Source of the DNA: Carposina sasakii | Taxonomy: Eukaryota; Arthropoda; Insecta; Lepidoptera; Carposinidae | NCBI GenBank assembly: GCA_014607495.2 | Contig: CP053167.1 | Span: 4,216,001-4,280,000, forward strand | Reading direction: 5' to 3' | DNA length: 64,000 nucleotides | In this document: piece after piece, positions 54,192 to 64,000 of the stretch | How the letters are laid out: every line of letters begins with the position of its first letter | Position numbering within the stretch: the stretch's first letter is position 1 | The notes under the pieces: generated by a model | What the model saw: the letters and a program-made list of their open reading frames with translations, nothing else | Told to the model about the DNA's origin: nothing | Database searches by the model: none | Made by a program: the position numbers and the translations under genes

Positions 54192-54402
54192 GTAAATATT
54201 TGATGTTTTTACGTAATTTCATTGATAAAACAATAAATACACAATCAAATTTTCATATTTTTTTATCTGTCATTGAAAACAAAATGTTGCCATAAGTGTG
54301 AAATTTTACCCTATTTTTAAACATGCAGATTGTAGGTAAAAGTAGTTGGATCTACTTTGTCTTTGATTGATTGTGGAATTACCTGCAAGCTCTCTCACCG
54401 AA

Positions 54403-54705
54403 TTATTTAAAACAATATATTGTTACTATAATATTATGTTTAAACATTAGATCTTTAAAATGGGCATCGTTCTTTCCTTTATTGAATGAAATAAAACCAC
54501 GGAGAATGGCCTCACAGCTTTGTTGACATAATGACAAATTATTCAGAGGGACAATTTTTAACAGAATATTGTATTTTTTTGTCACACTTTTGGACCAATG
54601 ATGTGGAAAAGTCCGATCATCTCCTTTTAATATATTTAAATTTCACGATAATTCTACAAGAGTGTGCAAATCAGTATACTTCTCAGCATCAATAATAATT
54701 TTATC
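54403..54705 (-). pseudogene. Degenerate minus-strand coding remnant, unidentified
   Basis: The minus strand reads CGKIVDKIIIDAEKYTDLHT, a TGA, then FPHHWSKS and ILLKIVPLNNLSLCQQSC and further to a stop at 54403. Composition is protein-like across the TGA, suggesting a decayed coding segment. I do not recognise the family. It lies next to the THAP-like exon but on the opposite strand. Confidence 0.3.
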
Positions 54706-55088
54706 GACTATTTTCCCACATCTAGGGAAAAAACATTTTTAAGGCAACATTAATTTTATGTCATGCATACGTCAAGTCGATATTTTATGCCTATTTTTTC
54801 GCCTTGCGTTTGGTTGGAACACACTTTCTATAGGTTATAATTCTATTCCTTTACGTTACTTTTTTTCTAAAACATCCCACCGCACCAAAGAGAAAGTAAA
54901 CAATTTCAAACGAACACTATATCCTGAAACTGAATTTAAAAAAGAAAACAGACAACGGCATCAGTTGATAAACAGCGCGGTGCCTGGTGGCAGCGATGCG
55001 TTCTAAAATTAAACGGGGGAGTGGGGGTCTCTATTCTGGACTACCATGATTCACAGCGGTAAAGATATCAATACAATATTACCATAAA

Positions 55089-55253
55089 AGTTTTATGGAG
55101 AATTCCTAAACAACTCAGGAATGCTCTCAACATTGTAGGTATATCTTGAAAAATAAATATGTGATTTTAAGTCTCAAATTTTGGAAATGTGTTCTCTATA
55201 GTGGGCTATTTAGATAGCTTTTCGCTTAACATTACCCTTTCTGTTACACCCTG
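55089..55253. mobile_element. Family K MITE, left end lost
   Basis: 'tatggagaattcctaaacaa' through 'atagcttttcgcttaacatt' and 'ctgttacaccctg' match 13807-13991. The left terminus is missing. Confidence 0.7.
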
Positions 55254-55481
55254 TTGAGTCATATATATAATATAATAAATAATATTTATTATGAAAAATT
55301 CTGTATCATATTATGATAAGTCTGTGGATAAGGCTTTAAAAAGTACTCATCACTGCTTTTAACCAGGCTTCTCTGCTTAAATAGCAATAACTTTCATTTC
55401 ATGGAGAGTGTACCTACTTCAGTAATAGACCCCCGCTGCCTAATTGCGTTGCGCACGCGCCGATCCCCGCACGGATGCAAA

Positions 55482-55547
55482 ATGGCGACTAAACGAACCG
55501 CTTCCGTCAGAAAACGTACGAATGCATCCGATATTGATACTTTGACG
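55482..55547 (+). CDS. Candidate first coding exon (MATKRTASVRKR...)
   Basis: The start codon has an ideal context (gcaaaATGGCG) in a CpG-rich patch with an NRF1-like 'gcgcacgcgcc' 30 bases upstream. The 22 codons read MATKRTASVRKRTNAS then DIDTLT and end exactly at a strong donor ACG|GTAAGT (phase 0). The basic N-terminus suggests a nuclear protein. No downstream exon or family could be identified. Confidence 0.45.
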
Positions 55548-55667
55548 GTAAGTATCGATGATAAACTAATGTCGGGAAGCATATTGCATCCTCAATGGTA
55601 TAAGCGATGTCATAGCTAGTATTATCGTAGGTAGTACGTACATTATCATATACTTATTATAATCTTA

Positions 55668-55930
55668 AATGAATTTATTTCATGTACAGATTTTAATGTT
55701 GTAAAATTGTCACTTACCTCGTGCCTCGGAAAGCACGTAAAACCGTTGGTACTGCGCCTGATCTCTCTCCGGTCGTGTGGGCTTTCCGTCCCATCGGACT
55801 ATGAGAGTAACGGAATAGAGATTGCATCTGTGTTTGCGCACACACTTGTGCACTATAATATCTCCTGCGTACCTGACCAATCTCCGTAGAGATTGGTCGC
55901 CTTGCCCGAAATACGGTCGGAGATCATCAT
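55668..55930 (+). repeat. SINE S1, head missing
   Basis: Body of the tRNA-headed SINE at 56976-57300: 'catgtacagattttaatgtt', 'cgcctgatctctctccggtc', 'gtttgcgcacacacttgtgc' and 'gaaatacggtcggagatcat'. Confidence 0.8.
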
Positions 55931-56078
55931 AATCTTAAAAAAGTAAGTTTACTCTGGCTGCATTTTACAGAAACATTGGCGGTTTCTGTCAGAAAAGAAG
56001 AAATGTTGCGACAAACCATAGGTAGGGAAATAACTGTTAAAATTTGGTTAAAATACATACTTTCATATACAGACGGCT

Positions 56079-56398
56079 GTGTTCCCAAAATCGGGTAGCC
56101 AGAACTTTAGGTTTGTAGCGGAGCCATCTATCGGATCCAGGAGAGAACCACAATCAAATGCAAAATCCTAGAACGCGATATCGAAGTTTCTCACGATTAT
56201 TGGAAACATGGGCCAAACAACGACTAGTGGCCCGGTGGGGCCGGAAGCGCTTCCCTTTTCACCAACCCCACAGGTTCATAAATGAAATCCCACAGCCGCA
56301 GATGTCAAGCGGGATCAATGACAAGTTGCTATATTATCGCCGAGAATTCCCGCATTCCTTAGTCGACTCCTACGACATGCGCGTAAGGAGGACAATGT
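56079..56398 (+). repeat. Family D repeat interrupted near its start
   Basis: 'gtgttcccaaaatcgggtag', 'ccagaactttagg' and later 'aatgaaatcccacagccgca' through 'tacgacatgcgcgtaaggag' are family D. Roughly 56128-56276 between them is unrelated sequence of unknown type. Confidence 0.7.
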
Positions 56399-56975
56399 AA
56401 CAATTTCACTAGCGACAGCGAAGTTCGCTAATTTATCTGATAATGTCCTCTAGGAAGATGAAGATGACGATTCCAATAAACCTTCCTACCTTCGTGGTAT
56501 GTTAGAACATTGGAGTAGTTAACCTCACACCAGCGACACATGATATGTCGGTAACACTACACCATCCTGGGAGCATAGAGTTGCGTAACTTTAACTTAGA
56601 CGTTAGATCTAGTTAAATTTAATATTCGATTACTAAGCATGTCCATTTAACCCTCGGTACAACAAAAGAGGATGTTACAACAGATTTTATTGTTTGTTTG
56701 TCATTCAGTTGCAAAACTATTTTAGAAGAAATATTTGCTGACAAAGATGATGAAGATCTAAATATAATTTTTGTGATTGAAAAATGAAATCAATTTAAGG
56801 AAATAACGACTTCGATTATCACTTTTTTATAAAACAGGAGAAATTTCCGAGAAAAATCCAAAACGCTACCACCAATATTTCCAATTCGTCATCTTAAAAA
56901 CACAGCTGTGACCAGTGAACATAACAGTGCAAACGGAAAGCGGTTTAACATCTTATAACAAATATATGCAAAATA

Positions 56976-57300
56976 TGTGATAGCTTAGTGGTTAAGACGT
57001 GCACCTTCCAAGCGGGAGGCGTAAGTTCGATCCCAGACACGGGCCTGTACCAATGAATTTATTTCATGTACAGATTTTAATGTTGTAAAATTGTCACTTA
57101 GCTCGTGCCTCGAAAAGCACGTAAAACCGTTGGTCCTGCGCCTGATCTCTCTCCGGTCGTGTCGGCTTTCCGTCCCATCGGACTATGAGAGTAACGGAAT
57201 AGAGAGTACATCTGTGTTTGCGCACACACTTGTGCATTAATCTCCTGCGTACCTGGCCAATCTCCGTAGAGATGGCAGAAATACGCTCGGAGATCATCAT
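56976..57300 (+). repeat. tRNA-derived SINE S1, full length
   Basis: Head: 'gatagcttagtggttaagac' (A box) and 'gttcgatcccaga' (B box). Body: 'tcgtgcctcgaaaagcacgt', 'ggctttccgtcccatcggac' and 'tggccaatctccgtagagat'. The two neighbours at 55668 and 58246 share only the body. Confidence 0.85.
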
Positions 57301-57589
57301 GTCAACTAAGTAAGGATGAAAACCGAAAAAGACCTAAAAACAAATCCCAAAGCGCATCAAACAAACAAACAACTCCATTTTAAAACTCTGCATGAGGACT
57401 TTGAAAATAGATCGTTTTTCAGAGCGCGTGGAGTGCGTCGGCGCACATCGGTCATTTCACTTGCGCTGGTTTAGGCAGGGTTTACACTGATCTCGAATTC
57501 TCAATCTCCATAAAATCGAATCTCGTAATATACCTATAACGTATGTTTACTATTAATAAACACACGTGCACACGACTCTATTCCTGAAA

Positions 57590-58008
57590 TGCGAGAACTG
57601 TAGAATCATAAAGGGACCATAAATGACCCAGCCAAATTTAAATTAAATTAATTTTTATTTAATTATATTTAGGCAACACTAGCCCTTATTGTTAGTAAAC
57701 TGTACCTTAACCCTTTTCAGTTAGTAGTCTACAAACAGCTTAGCATAGAAGTCAGAATATGTAAAAAGTTATCAGTGACAAGTTGCTAGCTCAACCATCC
57801 TTAGTCGACTCTTACGACATGCATGGAAGAAGATGCAGCTGCAAGCCTAGCATGACTTGCGAAACACGATATGATAAACCAGTTTATCGACTTTTGGCTG
57901 TCAAAACACGATAAATATAACGACCATGTTGAATTTTGTATAGAGACGATATGATATCAGATATGGGAGTCTGGTGTATTTTAGTGAAGCCCCACATCAG
58001 CACAGCCC
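57590..58008 (+). repeat. Family D repeat split by a family E element
   Basis: Family D text from 'gcgagaactgtagaatcata' and 'cagtgacaagttgctagctc' to 'gatgcagctg' (57841), resuming as 'ctggtgtattttagtgaagc' at 57971. 57622-57765 is a further unrelated insert. Confidence 0.7.
57842..57970 (+). mobile_element. Family E element inside family D, right end degraded
   Basis: Begins 'caagcctagcatgacttgcg' after CTG (57839-57841); CTG follows at 57971-57973. The final 'ggtcatgctagggggg' part is missing. Confidence 0.75.
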
Positions 58009-58245
58009 TATGGCTTGACACAAGTTGACGTCATGTACCCACTACTACATATTATACTTATAAACATTATTACTTAAATATAAGCACATCCTTACATACG
58101 CCAGATTTCTAACTAACTCAGGGCTAAAACTGTACTTAAACTACTAACTACTAAAACGTTAGTGTTCTACGAACCGCGTTTAATTAGCAAAGAGAGCAGA
58201 CCAGTTCAGCTTAAGTATGTTACAGACATATGTATATTACAAAAT

Positions 58246-58420
58246 CGCTGGTGTCTACGCCTGATCTCTCCGGTCGTGTCGACTTTCCGTCCCATCGGAC
58301 TGTGAAGTTACGGAATAGAGAGTGCATCTGTGTTTGCGCACACACTGGTGCACAATAATATCACCTGCGCACCTATCTAATTTCCGCAGAGATCGGCCGC
58401 AATGATCGAAATACGGTTCG
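58246..58420 (+). repeat. SINE S1, body fragment
   Basis: 'cgcctgatctctccggtcgt', 'ctttccgtcccatcggactg' and 'gtgcatctgtgtttgcgcac', through 'cgaaatacggttcgtgacat'. Confidence 0.8.
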
Positions 58421-58857
58421 TGACATTATTTATTTATACTCAATGATTGTATATAGGAAGAAGAAAAAACCACGCACTCACGACAATGACTTCATAAATA
58501 CCTTCTATAGAAAATTCATTGAGCCCTTCCTACATCAATTACAGATCAATTAAGATAAATCCACACTAAACCGATCAGCCATACCGAGGGACGAGCCAAA
58601 TTGATCCAATTTAGAGCTATTACTTAATCGAAGTTTCATCAGGATCGACTCAGCACCCGCATGTCCCTGACCGTCAACGTTGTAAATGGAATGATTTGGA
58701 AGGTTGGTAATTTCGGTACTTTCGGAAATTCCCAATAGTTTTTATCTTGAGGTTTGGGATCTATTTAGAATGAATTGGAAATATCTCCCATTGGATTCAT
58801 TACTGTTCACCAGATTTTTGGGTGGATTTGGGTTTACAGGCTACCTGATTTGGGGGG
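58421..58857. other. No gene seen
   Basis: The minus frame 58550-58735 is unrecognised. Confidence 0.45.
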
Positions 58858-58913
58858 CTTCACTAGAATGAATACATAAGCTGCATCACCTGCATTCTCT
58901 CAGGCGAATGTAT
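58858..58913 (-). repeat. Family D repeat, short fragment
   Basis: Inverse of 'gatgcagcttatgtattcat' plus 'gaagcc'; partly scrambled. Confidence 0.5.
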
Positions 58914-58918
58914 GTTAA

Positions 58919-59242
58919 ACTAGTGGACTCCGTCCGCGTGGACTACAGAAAAAACAAAATGTCGAAATTATCCGGGATAAAAACATTTTCCCGGGACAAA
59001 AAGTAGCCTATATGTTAAGTGGGACCTGTCACAATATATTCGTGAAAACTGCATCGAAATCGGTTCAGCCGTTTCTGAGATTAGCGTGCACACACGCACA
59101 GACAAATCGACAAACAGACAAAAATTTCAAAAATCATCGTTTTGGGTTCTATTGCGTTAATAAAGGTCTCCTATAATATTTTTTCTCATATATCTTCCAT
59201 GTACAGACAGCGATCCGTTACATTTTTATTATATGTATAGAT
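58919..59242 (+). repeat. Family A repeat, near full length, shortened tip
   Basis: Begins 'actagtggactccgtccgcg': the 'cgcccgcga' part of the tip is missing; the rest is complete to 'atgtatagat'. Confidence 0.85.
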
Positions 59243-59887
59243 AAGCAGTCCTCCCTCAGCCCAATCTCTGAGGGGATATTGGTCATGCTCATGATATAAG
59301 TTTGAAGCCACTCTTACTTAAGAGAGTACATGGTGTGCTTGGTTTTGTCCCCTTAACCCCATATTATCAATCGTTGCCTCAAACTCCAATAGCTCCATTG
59401 AAAAATAACTCTTATGTCAAAGTGAACAATGTACGGTACCTACTACTATCTCTCATCCGAATACCCTGAAAGGAAGATGAGTAAACCACGAAGAATACGG
59501 ACCTTATGTTCCGGCTCTTTAATGAGTACCTAAATCCATTAATCCACAGAAACGATAAACAACATCCTGAGCTATTTGTAACCGAAATATAACACTGAAA
59601 GGAAATATTCTAGCCAAATAAATTTAAAAAAAAATATAGTCAGTGGCGCTCCATTTCCCACAGCGTCCCCTAGCGGAAGTTGTGAGAACGCATCCTTGTG
59701 AGAAATACATTATTAATAATATACTGACTGATGGCTTTCACGTTTGTAGATTAAAAAACTATGCGCCTTTAACTTACGAAGAGTTTATTCTATTTATTTT
59801 CAGATGAAAAACGTAGCATAAGAAATAATTTGTCGTTAATCTACGGAATTATATTTTTATGGGTGGATCATACCAAACTTGATATAT
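59243..59887. other. No gene seen
   Basis: Mixed composition; no supported gene or repeat. Confidence 0.5.
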
Positions 59888-59888
59888 A

Positions 59889-60001
59889 CAGGGTGTAACA
59901 AATGTACATGTCATTTCGAGTCTCAAATTTTGGAAATAGGTTCTCTGTAGTGGGCTATTTACATAGCTTTTCGCTTAACATACCCTTTCTGTTACACCCT
60001 G
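59889..60001. mobile_element. Family K MITE, internally deleted (113 bp)
   Basis: CAGGGTGTAACA at the left, 'cttttcgcttaacataccct' and TGTTACACCCTG at the right. TA on the left; AG on the right. Confidence 0.75.
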
Positions 60002-60007
60002 AGTATA

Positions 60008-60385
60008 CTGGGTGTAAAAAGACAACGTTAATCTTTTAATAGATATGTCATATTCTTTGTAACAATCACGATCATTTTTTTCCATGACATTTCACCCCTG
60101 GGAAACACACGGGTTTCCTAGATATTGAGGTCCAAAGTTACATTAATATTAGCAATTTGGTTGCATAAATCCATCTGGAATCGGTTAACAAACATTTCTT
60201 TCAAATACACAATTATAAAATTTAAAAATTTTCATTTTGTAGTTACCTACTTTTGTTATTAAATACATTGCTAGCAATAAAATTTGTTTTTTTTATTGTT
60301 TCCCAAAAACAAAAGAAAAAATTATCGTAACGTTACAAAGACTACGAGGTATTAAAAAAAACAACGTTGTCTTCTTTACACCCTG
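60008..60385. mobile_element. MITE (family L), CTGGGTGTAAA/CAGGGTGTAAA ends, TA target
   Basis: 'ctgggtgtaaaaagacaacg' and the inverse of 'caacgttgtcttctttacac' bound 378 bp, with TA on both sides (60006-60007, 60386-60387). It begins six bases after a family K element ends, so the two are in tandem. Confidence 0.8.
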
Positions 60386-60395
60386 TACAAGAGAG

Positions 60396-60527
60396 AGCTG
60401 TTCGATCACAAAAGAGATCCGTACTGGCGCCTGAGAGAATGACGTGGACGTCCTTAGTGGACTCTTACGACATGCACGGATGAAGATGCTGCTGATTTAT
60501 TCTAGTGAAGCTCCACATCAGCACACG
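60396..60527 (+). repeat. Family D repeat
   Basis: 'gatcacaaaagagatcc', 'cgcctgagagaatgacgtgg', 'tcttacgacatgcacggatg' and 'ttctagtgaagctccacatc'. Confidence 0.75.
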
Positions 60528-62381
60528 ATATACCACAAAGTATGACATAAATAATTATCTAAAGATGTTTAATGGGTCACCCATATACCTCGTTAGTTCG
60601 AAACGCACGGAAGTGCACGGTCGGGTGCGCGGGCGCAGGTCGTATGCTAAATGTCAGAGTGATGACTGACAACGGTACTGTCAGTTGTCATTTGGTTCTC
60701 TGGGCTTGCATTTCCGGCGGCATGACAAAGCCTTTTAGAGCCATAACTTAAGACTACATAATTATTTTATTTCTTATAGAAACGAATCCTTACAAATAGG
60801 TATGTCAAATATTTTTCGATATTTTGTTTTTTCTACAGTCCACGCGGATGGATGGAGGCGCGGGCATCCACTTGTTACTTATATTTAATTTCTGATATTC
60901 TTTATTGTCAAACGTTGAACATGTAGTTTCTTCACTTAGTTAATATGGAGAATGTAGAAAGAAGCTATCATGATGTGATGAAATGTAGAAATGAGATGAA
61001 GTCCACTGTGCTAAAGGCCTACTATAATAAGCTCCACTGCAACCGGTTAGAAGCGGCTTTTCTATGATTATTTTCTCTCACAAGTGTATGACCCGGGTCA
61101 AACAGGCTGATGAACCATGGCAATAATAGGAACGTATCATACATACATACATATAGCGTAGATAATTCTTCAACATATTTTAAACATATCATCACATTAT
61201 GAACATATACAATGATGAATAAACACATTGAATGTTGACGACGTGTCTTTACACCATCCGATTTTAAACCGATTTATGACCGACTTATTTTAGCAGCTAT
61301 ATGTTTACTATTATATTATTTTTCTGTCTGTACCATCGCCCTTCCTTCCGAACCATTTCGAGAATCCGACTATTGTAGTAATATTGAGAATAACACATAT
61401 AATTCCTTCTTACAATAAAGACAAGCTAGAAGAACGAATACGATGTTAATTACGAGTAAAATAATGAGTCAAAATAACAACACAATAACATTTTTTAATG
61501 CTCTACCATTACATACACGACTATGGGCCTAACTTATAAAAAAATCATTAAAGCGTAAAATGTCGTGCTAAACTGGTGCGTAACGTCATACACAGTTTAT
61601 AAGTAGCACCGTATGATCTCTATGAAAACCTATCTTCTCAGCTTTCTTGTTACAAACTATCTATTTGCCAATACTTTATCGCGTATCGTCACCAAATCGT
61701 GCCGTGTAAAAGCACACATAACCATGTAATTTCCCACAGATTTCCTCATTCATTTAGCACAATTGCCTTTGTATTGATCTGAAAGTGATTTACTGTTATA
61801 ATAATAGATTGACTGTTAATGATAGGATACCTGGCATCATAAATGTTTTGCTGTTAAACAAGTTATAGCTTAAGGTCGCGACTTTTCTCGTGTTTTAACA
61901 ACGAATTACAAAAGCATCGATACGGCTGTGTGTGAAGCTCTATGTCATTTCCAAACATTCTCGTATAAAAAAATACCAAAGGTGTGGTTTCCTTAAGTCA
62001 TGAGGATTTGGAGTTTGTTTTACGGCCGGCTGCCTGTCTGACGCCACCCATCCTCAGGTATAGCTAAGTGACATATTCAGAAGATTAATATCTGTACGAA
62101 CCTACGCCTTCCTGTCTAAACCATTGGGCTATCGCCGCAGCGCCCGCGCAGCAGTACCACTATGGATTAAGATCAGTGGTGTCAAAACTGTTTCAAAACT
62201 AGAATGGCACAATATTTGAGTCCCGTGTGATAGGACACCGGTGGCCAATCAACCACGACCCACCGGATGGAAGTGGGCTCGGCCCCCATTCGATACAGCG
62301 AGCCGGTTTGAGGTAACATCCGCACTATAAAATCATGCTACATAGTTTTCTACTACCTATACACATACCTATATTTATTGG
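60528..62381. other. No gene seen; one family A tip
   Basis: 60817-60876 is the tip of a minus-strand family A repeat. GC-rich stretches at 60597-60720 and 62125-62160 show no ORF with a recognised domain. 61135-61155 is a short (CATA)n run. Confidence 0.5.
60817..60876 (-). repeat. Family A repeat, tip only
   Basis: 'tcgatattttgttttttcta', 'cagtccacgcggatgg' and 'gcgcgggcatccact' are the inverse of the family tip, with a small 'atgg' duplication. Confidence 0.65.
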
Positions 62382-62560
62382 GGGAGGCCTATATTCAGCA
62401 GTAGACATCTCACGGCTAAAAATGATGATACAGACATAATATAGACTTAAAGAGGGCGGCTGGTAGTGACTGGATGGCAAAAACGGGAGATCGAACCGTG
62501 TGGCGTGCTCTGGGGGAGGCCTACGTCCAGTAGTAGACTGCAATAGACTGACGAAGATAC
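62382..62560 (+). repeat. Two family P LINE 3' ends in tandem
   Basis: 'gggggaggcctatattcagc' (62382-62430) and 'gctctgggggaggcctacgt' (62499-62560), each continuing into the usual 'agtagac' and 'tgcaatagactga' text. The minus frames 62325-62639 are shadows of these. Confidence 0.65.
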
Positions 62561-62575
62561 AGATATATGGACGGA

Positions 62576-62712
62576 CACGGCTATGTTTCCGAAATGGGGT
62601 AGCCAGAATCTTAAGGGAGTTTCCACAGCCACGTGGCATAGTGGGGAAAGATGCTAATGTTCAGTGACAAGTTATTAGTTTATCGCCTGACAGAATGCCC
62701 GGAAGGAGATCT
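62576..62712 (+). repeat. Family D repeat, 3'-truncated
   Basis: 'ggctatgtttccgaaatggg', 'gtagccagaatcttaaggga', 'ttcagtgacaagttattagt' and 'gcctgacagaatgccc', then a jump to 'ggaaggagat'. Confidence 0.75.
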
Positions 62713-63064
62713 GCGAAATTTACAGGTCTTTAAACAATTTACAAATGGATCCCTTCTCTAAATCGTCCGCATTCCATAAGAGATACCCATCTAAGTAATT
62801 AAAAAACCTGTGCTAATTTTAAATCCAAGTTATAATTTCCCTGTCATTCTCATTAACAGCTTCGCATTAGACCTGCTACGTCATTAACAAAGGCTATGAC
62901 AAAACAATGTCCCGCATCCTGCCCATTGTCTCACACAAGCCACCCATGAACTTAGATAGTTTACATCAAACAAGGGACCGTATTAAAATCTGGACTAAAA
63001 TGAAAATCTGTCTCATTTTTATAGAAGAAATAATCTAAACCATAGAGGAATCTATGCCTAAATT
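62713..63064. other. No gene seen
   Basis: Nothing supported. Confidence 0.5.
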
Positions 63065-63240
63065 AAACCAGCTGTTGCCCGCGATTTCATACGCGCGGGC
63101 TACAGAATGTTAGGCTGTTACTCCCAACTAGGTAGGTAGGTATGCAAGATTGGTTGAGTAAATAAAGCATGAAATATGTAGTAACAAATAAACAAACTTA
63201 TAATAAACAAACTTCCCCATTTATAACATTAGTAGGATTA
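63065..63240 (+). repeat. Degenerate family A-like repeat
   Basis: Tip 'ttgcccgcgatttcatacgc' and tail 'ttataacattagtaggatta' of the 'aagtaggat' subtype, with an altered interior. Confidence 0.4.
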
Positions 63241-63683
63241 CTTACCACAAACGAAATGTACAACATTGGTAGATAAGTCTGGTAACATAATTTAAAAATT
63301 CCATCAAATTAAGTGCATCCGGTGTCAGTGCAGCGTCAATAGAAATATGTTTATGTTAATTTACATACACACTTTGAACATTTCAATACTATAAATTCTC
63401 AACTAATTTGGAAACTGAACTTAGGTCCATTAAACGGCTATGCAGTCCACTAAACTATATAGGTTATTAACGTTATAGGTTATTAATTGTAATAAATAAA
63501 ATAATAACATCTACGAATTGTGTCTCCATTGTAGAATAAGCTCTATAATCATTTTTGAGCAATATCTCACTTCCACAATGGAAAGAATTCTACCCTAAAA
63601 CCTCAAGATTACCCCACGGCCCGAGTTAGATATCATCCCCAATACATGCCATAATCTAGAATCAAACATCAAAGCATACTCTA
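63241..63683. other. No gene seen
   Basis: AT-rich spacer. Confidence 0.5.
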
Positions 63684-63685
63684 TA

Positions 63686-64000
63686 CAGGGTGATTTTTGG
63701 TCGTCAACGTTCCCGAAAACTACGGAATCTCCTCATCATCACGATCATTTTTCTCCATGGAAGCATACCTGGGAAGTGTCTGGTTTCCAAAATATTAGGG
63801 TCCAAAGTTGAGTAAATAGACTGCGTTTTTCTGCATAAATGCACATAGACACGCGTAGCAGGATTTTTTCACGAAAAATAATTAATATCTGTCTATAAAA
63901 AAACTAACATAAACACTAGACACTATAAATTTCACACGATCAAGGAATTTAAAAAATTTTTTCAAAAAAAAATTTTTTTTTTTCAGCATTTTTTTTGGCA
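63686..64000 (+). mobile_element. Family J element, cut by the window end
   Basis: CAGGGTGATTTTTGGTCGTC after TA (63684-63685), then the same sequence blocks as 22645-23005. The 3' end lies beyond the window. Confidence 0.8.

Noticed and set aside
62325..62639. 104-codon minus frame
   Set aside because: Spans two LINE 3' ends and a family D copy; repeat shadow.

Overview
The window looks like a stretch of a lepidopteran (moth or butterfly) nuclear genome. It is AT-rich, has very little coding sequence, and is crowded with repeat types I associate with Lepidoptera: tRNA-headed SINEs, LINE 3' ends finishing in (GATGAT)n, the 'gtggacgcccgcgactccgtccgcg' repeat, and many short inverted-repeat elements. 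No bacterial-style operons, rRNA genes or CRISPR arrays are visible. The organism call is inference from repeat content and was not checked by alignment.

The centre (32114-36867) holds a structurally complete DIRS-type tyrosine-recombinase retrotransposon. It has inverted terminal repeats, an internal complementary region that reproduces the joined ends, a leader with four 115-bp tandem units, and a gag / RT-RNase H / Dam-like methyltransferase / tyrosine recombinase reading frame. This copy is defective: RT has lost the block between the GGKRFI motif and the YLDD box, and an amber codon cuts the polyprotein inside RNase H. A nine-G run probably fuses gag to RT. The recombinase residues look intact.

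Host-type coding evidence is sparse. A minus-strand exon at 40650-41113 encodes a CDI-domain Cip/Kip CDK inhibitor (dacapo-like), with a TATCGATA (DRE-like) cluster upstream near 41.75-41.96 kb. A minus-strand intronless ORF at 46576-47502 encodes a zeste-type Myb/SANT-like protein. Two plausible plus-strand first exons end at splice donors: a THAP zinc-finger start at 54115-54191 and a short MATKRT... exon at 55482-55547.

The rest is a layered field of repeats. Family D (about 150-180 bp, ~19 copies) serves as a landing pad: different elements sit inside copies at 6.8, 14.6, 9.9 and 57.8 kb, which gives a relative order of insertion. Several MITE bodies that look unrelated share CAGGGT-type ends and flanking TA. 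A hAT-like element with an 8-bp duplication (51523-51980), a CTG-flanked element (family E), and MITE families F and G are also resolved. A 5'-truncated RTE LINE has a clean 11-bp target duplication (20122-20268). Large AT-rich intervals show no gene I can support.
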